Shown piece by piece: positions 61,516-64,000 of a stretch of 64,000 nt of DNA. The stretch spans positions 80,193 through 144,192 of the forward strand of contig NZ_FNRL01000016.1 in assembly GCF_900107795.1 (NCBI RefSeq), in the 5' to 3' direction. The translations under genes and the position numbers were made by a program. This stretch comes from Chitinophaga terrae (ex Kim and Jung 2007) (GTDB taxonomy: Bacteria; Bacteroidota; Bacteroidia; Chitinophagales; Chitinophagaceae). The notes beneath the pieces were generated by a model that was given only the letters and a program-made list of their open reading frames with translations, made no database searches and was not told the origin of the DNA. Position 1 is the first letter of the stretch, and every line of letters starts with the position of its first letter.

Positions 61516-63273
61516 TTATTTCTTAATGATATACCAACCGTTCACACCATCAGATTGCAGTGTAACGAAGGTCCAGTCATTGATGATATTGAAAGCTGTT
61601 CCGCCTTCAATTGTATCTCCTGATAGTGTTTTAATCGTAACAGGATTATCGGTGTTATCGTCTGTTGCTGTTGCAGGTATTTTTTTGATGGTGATCACGC
61701 GGCCTTCCACATCTGCAGCTTTAGGCAGATGCAACTGTATAGGAGAAGTCGATTTTACCAACACCGTATAGGCATCACCGATAGGAGCGTCATCTGTAGT
61801 CACCGTCCTGATCGGCATAGAAACAGTACCTGCGCCTTTATAACCTACCTGGAGAGTAGAATTGGCAGCATATACGGTATTGCCTACCAGCACTGATTTT
61901 GCGGCATACAGGGAGTCGGCGAATTTCTTAACGCCGCCAAAACTTTGCGCATCGTTGGTTACCAGACCGCGAAGATTGGTTACAGAGGCGTTTGGAATGT
62001 TCAGGTTCAGTTCCATTGGCGTTTTACTGGCGTCCGGAACAATGTTGAAGTCTGTACCTGCGCTGCCGGCCTTCAGGTCGATCTTAGGGCCTGTTAAGGT
62101 GTTGAGGGTAGTAATTGATCCATCAAATGCAGCATCGTTCAATTGGCGGGTTACTACTTCTCCGCCTGCGCCTTGCAATAATACTTTATTGCCTGCGGTT
62201 ACAGCAGCGGCACTGGGAATTAAAAGTTTGTTGTTGAATTGAGCGTCTCCATTCACGGTTGCACCGGCGTTGATAGTCACGCCATTTTCAAGCGTGGTAG
62301 CGCCTTTGATGGTAGCTCCGCCTGCTGTGATATTCAAACCGTTGGAGCCATTGATCTGATCCAGGAAGGTTTTGATCCCTTTGAATTCCTGCGCCGTGAT
62401 TGATACGCCACCGGGATTGGCTGCGTCTGCGGGATGCAGTATCAATGAAGCCTGGGCGCCGGTTTGATCGATCGATAAACCGTTAGGATTGGAGGCGATA
62501 GCGAAATTGCCGATAACGATCTGCTTCTGCGAAGCCTGTATCTTATTCCAGTCGGCAAGGCTCAGGAAACCGTATTGCTGGGTGTTCTTGTTCATAACGG
62601 GTACGCTTACCTTAACGTCGCCGGCGGCTGCGGCTTTGGTGATGTTATCGATATTTCCATCGCCGGTGAGGGTAAATGTAACATCGCCATCCAAACCATC
62701 GAGGGTACTAACTACTTTGCCGAAGGCGTTGGCATTCAGCGTACGTTGAGAAACTGTTCCATCGGCTGCCAATACCAGCACTTTCAGGGAAGTTGCTTCA
62801 GTGGGGATGTTAGCATCTGTACCAGCCTGCAGTTTGCCATCGCTGGATATTTTGAACCTTTCCTTGTTGTCTGTTTTGAAGACAAGCGGGAAAGCATCCC
62901 GGGTGCCGATAAAATCACCTGTTTTCCCGTTGTTGCCGGTTAGCTTCCAGTTGGAAGTTGCATCAGCAGCACTTGCCAGCAGTACCCATGCACCTGCCTG
63001 GCGAATGTAAAGACCTTCGGCGCCATCGGCAGCGGCGAGTTTATAAACCAGCATACCGTCTTTCACCGGGATTCCCATACCGTTGATGCCTGAAAAGTCG
63101 TCCAGCCGCGGCAGCAAGAGACCTTGCTTTTTGCTTTCCAGTTCGAGGATAGCGTTTTTCTGGACGTTAGTAGGATTCGAACCTACTTTCAACTGGGCTT
63201 TAACCTGGGAAGCAGTAAGGCCGACGCCTCCCAGTAACAAAACGCGTAAAGCAATACGTAGAGATTGTCTCAT
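61516..63273 (-). CDS. Secreted tail-fibre-like surface protein, paralogue of the next gene
   Basis: A 585-residue protein starting MRQSLRIALRVLLLGGVGLT (signal peptide ending VKAQ). It shares the N-terminal module LKVGSNPTNVQKNAILELES and KQGLLLPRLDDF and the WKLTGNNGKTGDFIGTRDAF block with its neighbour. The middle is repetitive and rich in G, N, T and A (LNITAGGATIKGATTLENGV). The C-terminus, WTFVTLQSDGVNGWYIIKK, resembles the end of the neighbouring protein (WIMISF) in position. The ATG at 63273 is preferred over one at 63312. Function unknown, likely cell surface. Confidence 0.7.
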   Translation of the reverse strand: MRQSLRIALRVLLLGGVGLTASQVKAQLKVGSNPTNVQKNAILELESKKQGLLLPRLDDFSGINGMGIPVKDGMLVYKLAAADGAEGLYIRQAGAWVLLASAADATSNWKLTGNNGKTGDFIGTRDAFPLVFKTDNKERFKISSDGKLQAGTDANIPTEATSLKVLVLAADGTVSQRTLNANAFGKVVSTLDGLDGDVTFTLTGDGNIDNITKAAAAGDVKVSVPVMNKNTQQYGFLSLADWNKIQASQKQIVIGNFAIASNPNGLSIDQTGAQASLILHPADAANPGGVSITAQEFKGIKTFLDQINGSNGLNITAGGATIKGATTLENGVTINAGATVNGDAQFNNKLLIPSAAAVTAGNKVLLQGAGGEVVTRQLNDAAFDGSITTLNTLTGPKIDLKAGSAGTDFNIVPDASKTPMELNLNIPNASVTNLRGLVTNDAQSFGGVKKFADSLYAAKSVLVGNTVYAANSTLQVGYKGAGTVSMPIRTVTTDDAPIGDAYTVLVKSTSPIQLHLPKAADVEGRVITIKKIPATATDDNTDNPVTIKTLSGDTIEGGTAFNIINDWTFVTLQSDGVNGWYIIKK

Positions 63274-63514
63274 AGGGATAGATATAAGGATAAATAGTAT
63301 AAGGATTTCCATTCAATACCGTAAAGCGGTACTGTTCAGGATTATGTAAAAAATGGTTGAAAATCAGATAATCAGGGATTGTCAATATCCTCCATGCCCG
63401 GTATACATGAAATAAATACAGTTAAAATTTGGATAGCACAATAATCTACATTTCAATTGGTTAAATAGGGTGTAAATTTTGTATAACGCAAAATTGAAAT
63501 ATATCCTGTTTCAA

Positions 63515-63540
63515 AAAAATGGTATTTACATACCATTTTT
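63515..63540. terminator. Terminator-like hairpin
   Basis: A 10-bp stem (63515-63524 with 63531-63540, loop TTTACA) has A and T runs on both sides and could work in both directions. The stop codon of the AT-rich coding remnant falls within its loop. Confidence 0.65.
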
Positions 63541-63647
63541 GCTTTGTTTTAGGTCAGGAAAACTGTCTTTAACCCATATAACTTGTTCATCTTCTCTAAT
63601 AATATATCTATATGGATGAGTTTGATATAACATGTTAGTGGTAGAAA
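63527..63647 (-). pseudogene. AT-rich coding remnant next to the group II intron (putative 3' exon)
   Basis: From the intron end an open frame of about 40 codons runs to TAA at 63529-63527. It includes MLYQTHPYRYIIREDEQ and VIWVKDSFPDLKQSKNGM and looks protein-like, but no family is recognised. It is much richer in A and T than its neighbours. It may be the 3' end of a gene split by the intron, whose 5' part would lie beyond the window. A second frame is also open for part of this stretch, so the call is tentative. Confidence 0.4.
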
Positions 63648-63724
63648 ATCGAGTAGGAAGTGAGGGATTATTTCCCTCACTGTCCTCTCACACCACCGTA
63701 CGTACCGGTCTGGTATACGGCGGT
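63648..63724 (-). ncRNA. Group II intron domains V and VI
   Basis: Domain V: 63724-63692 on the minus strand folds with ACCGCCGTA pairing TACGGTGGT, around GTACGTACGG. Domain VI: an 8-bp stem (63673-63680 with 63660-63667) followed by CCTACTCGAT. Their order and spacing match bacterial ribozyme ends. Confidence 0.8.
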
Positions 63725-63727
63725 TTG

Positions 63728-64000
63728 TTAGAATAATTTAATCTGACTTTTTGTTTTCAGATAATAGCGTTCGTAAAATCCGACATAGCCTTCTTTCCTA
63801 AAGTATGCGTTGGTGAGGGTTCTGCATAGTATCGGACTACGAGCCGCACGGCTGTAACCTATACTCGTTTTGCTCCACATCCTTGCGTAATACTTTGATA
63901 AGCCAAGTTTTATAAGATTACGGTACCGGTTACGGATGGTTTTCCATTGCTTCCAGATACATATGCGCAGACGATTGTAGACTTTTCTGTCCAACTGTTG
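63728..64000 (-). CDS. Group II intron reverse transcriptase/maturase, C-terminal fragment
   Basis: The frame is open to the window edge and ends 3 bp before domain V. The visible 90 residues are the GIIM maturase-specific end: RRL/NRLRICIWKQWKTIRNRYRN-type segment (LRICIWKQWKTIRNRYRN), KLGLSKYYARMWSKTSIGYS, SPILCRTLTNAYFRKEGYVG and a basic last strand. The reverse transcriptase domain is outside the window, so integrity cannot be judged. Confidence 0.88.
   Translation of the reverse strand, partial: QQLDRKVYNRLRICIWKQWKTIRNRYRNLIKLGLSKYYARMWSKTSIGYSRAARSPILCRTLTNAYFRKEGYVGFYERYYLKTKSQIKLF

Larger units (their letters stand above)
63648..64000 (-). mobile_element. Group II intron, 3' part (continues past the window)
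   Basis: The minus strand shows the 3' end of a bacterial group II intron: the end of the maturase gene, then domain V and domain VI, finishing TTCCTACTCGAT with a candidate branch-point A in CCTACTCG. The 3' splice border is placed at 63648 from this motif. Domains I-IV and the 5' border lie outside. Confidence 0.85.

Noticed and set aside
1..64000. CRISPR arrays, tRNA and rRNA genes, phage integrase modules
   Set aside because: No spaced direct repeats, no tRNA-like cloverleaf or rRNA sequence, and no integrase or att-like pair were recognised by eye; a covariance-model scan would be the decisive test.

Overview
The window looks like chromosome from a Bacteroidota member, most likely Chitinophagaceae (Chitinophaga-like). 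This is inferred from gene content only: a SusC/SusD pair with an ECF sigma/FecR switch, type IX secretion parts (SprE/PorW and a cargo with a type A sorting tail), LytTR/His_kinase two-component pairs, a HYC_CC_PP protein, an SprT-like protein, a putative Porin_10 porin, and -7 elements of the TAnnTTTG kind with no clear Shine-Dalgarno sites. No rRNA, tRNA or CRISPR was seen.

Layout. 1-2.4 kb: end of a DtxR/MntR-type repressor, then an NRAMP Mn transporter fused to a universal-stress domain, then a FlK-like thioesterase. 2.4-5.5 kb (minus): a LiaF-like membrane protein, a DUF4288 protein and a LytS/LytR-type pair in one operon. 5.8-9.5 kb: SGNH hydrolase and two different isocitrate dehydrogenases separated by a 206-bp palindromic element. 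9.6-16.9 kb (minus): L,D-transpeptidase, a heavy-metal-associated group with an HMA-AraC regulator, a porin and purine nucleoside phosphorylase. 17-26.5 kb: sucC, PBP1A, SprE, then a bactofilin/AtpZ block that ends in an SprT-like gene where the F-ATPase operon would be expected. 26.5-35.8 kb: a polysaccharide-utilisation-type operon (SusC, SusD, IPT-NHL lipoprotein, GH20-like enzyme) with FecR and a divergent ECF sigma factor. 35.8-42.3 kb: SRPBCC protein, yidC, pyrG, an acyl-CoA thioesterase, a second palindromic element, HD hydrolase, DUF488. 42.3-46 kb (minus): siroheme-dependent sulfite/nitrite reductase with a HEPN tail, cobA and a SirC/Met8-type protein.

The reductase operon carries the most striking signal. 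A consensus promoter (TTTG-N19-TATCTTTG) precedes a 25-codon leader reading frame with three consecutive cysteine codons, then a hairpin with a T-run, then the reductase. A segment just after the Cys codons can pair with the 5' arm of that hairpin. This is the layout of a cysteine-responsive transcription attenuator, and it argues that the enzyme serves sulfite assimilation.

46-53 kb: HAD phosphatase, a tandem pair of small secreted paralogues (one with an in-frame amber codon), rpsA, rhomboid, ispH. 53-57.3 kb (minus): LytTR regulator with a TPR histidine kinase, and cmk (start moved to a TTG). 57.4-63.3 kb (minus): three secreted proteins, one with a T9SS tail and two with tail-fibre-like modules. 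63.6-64 kb: the 3' end of a group II intron with its maturase, running off the window and apparently inserted next to an AT-rich coding remnant.
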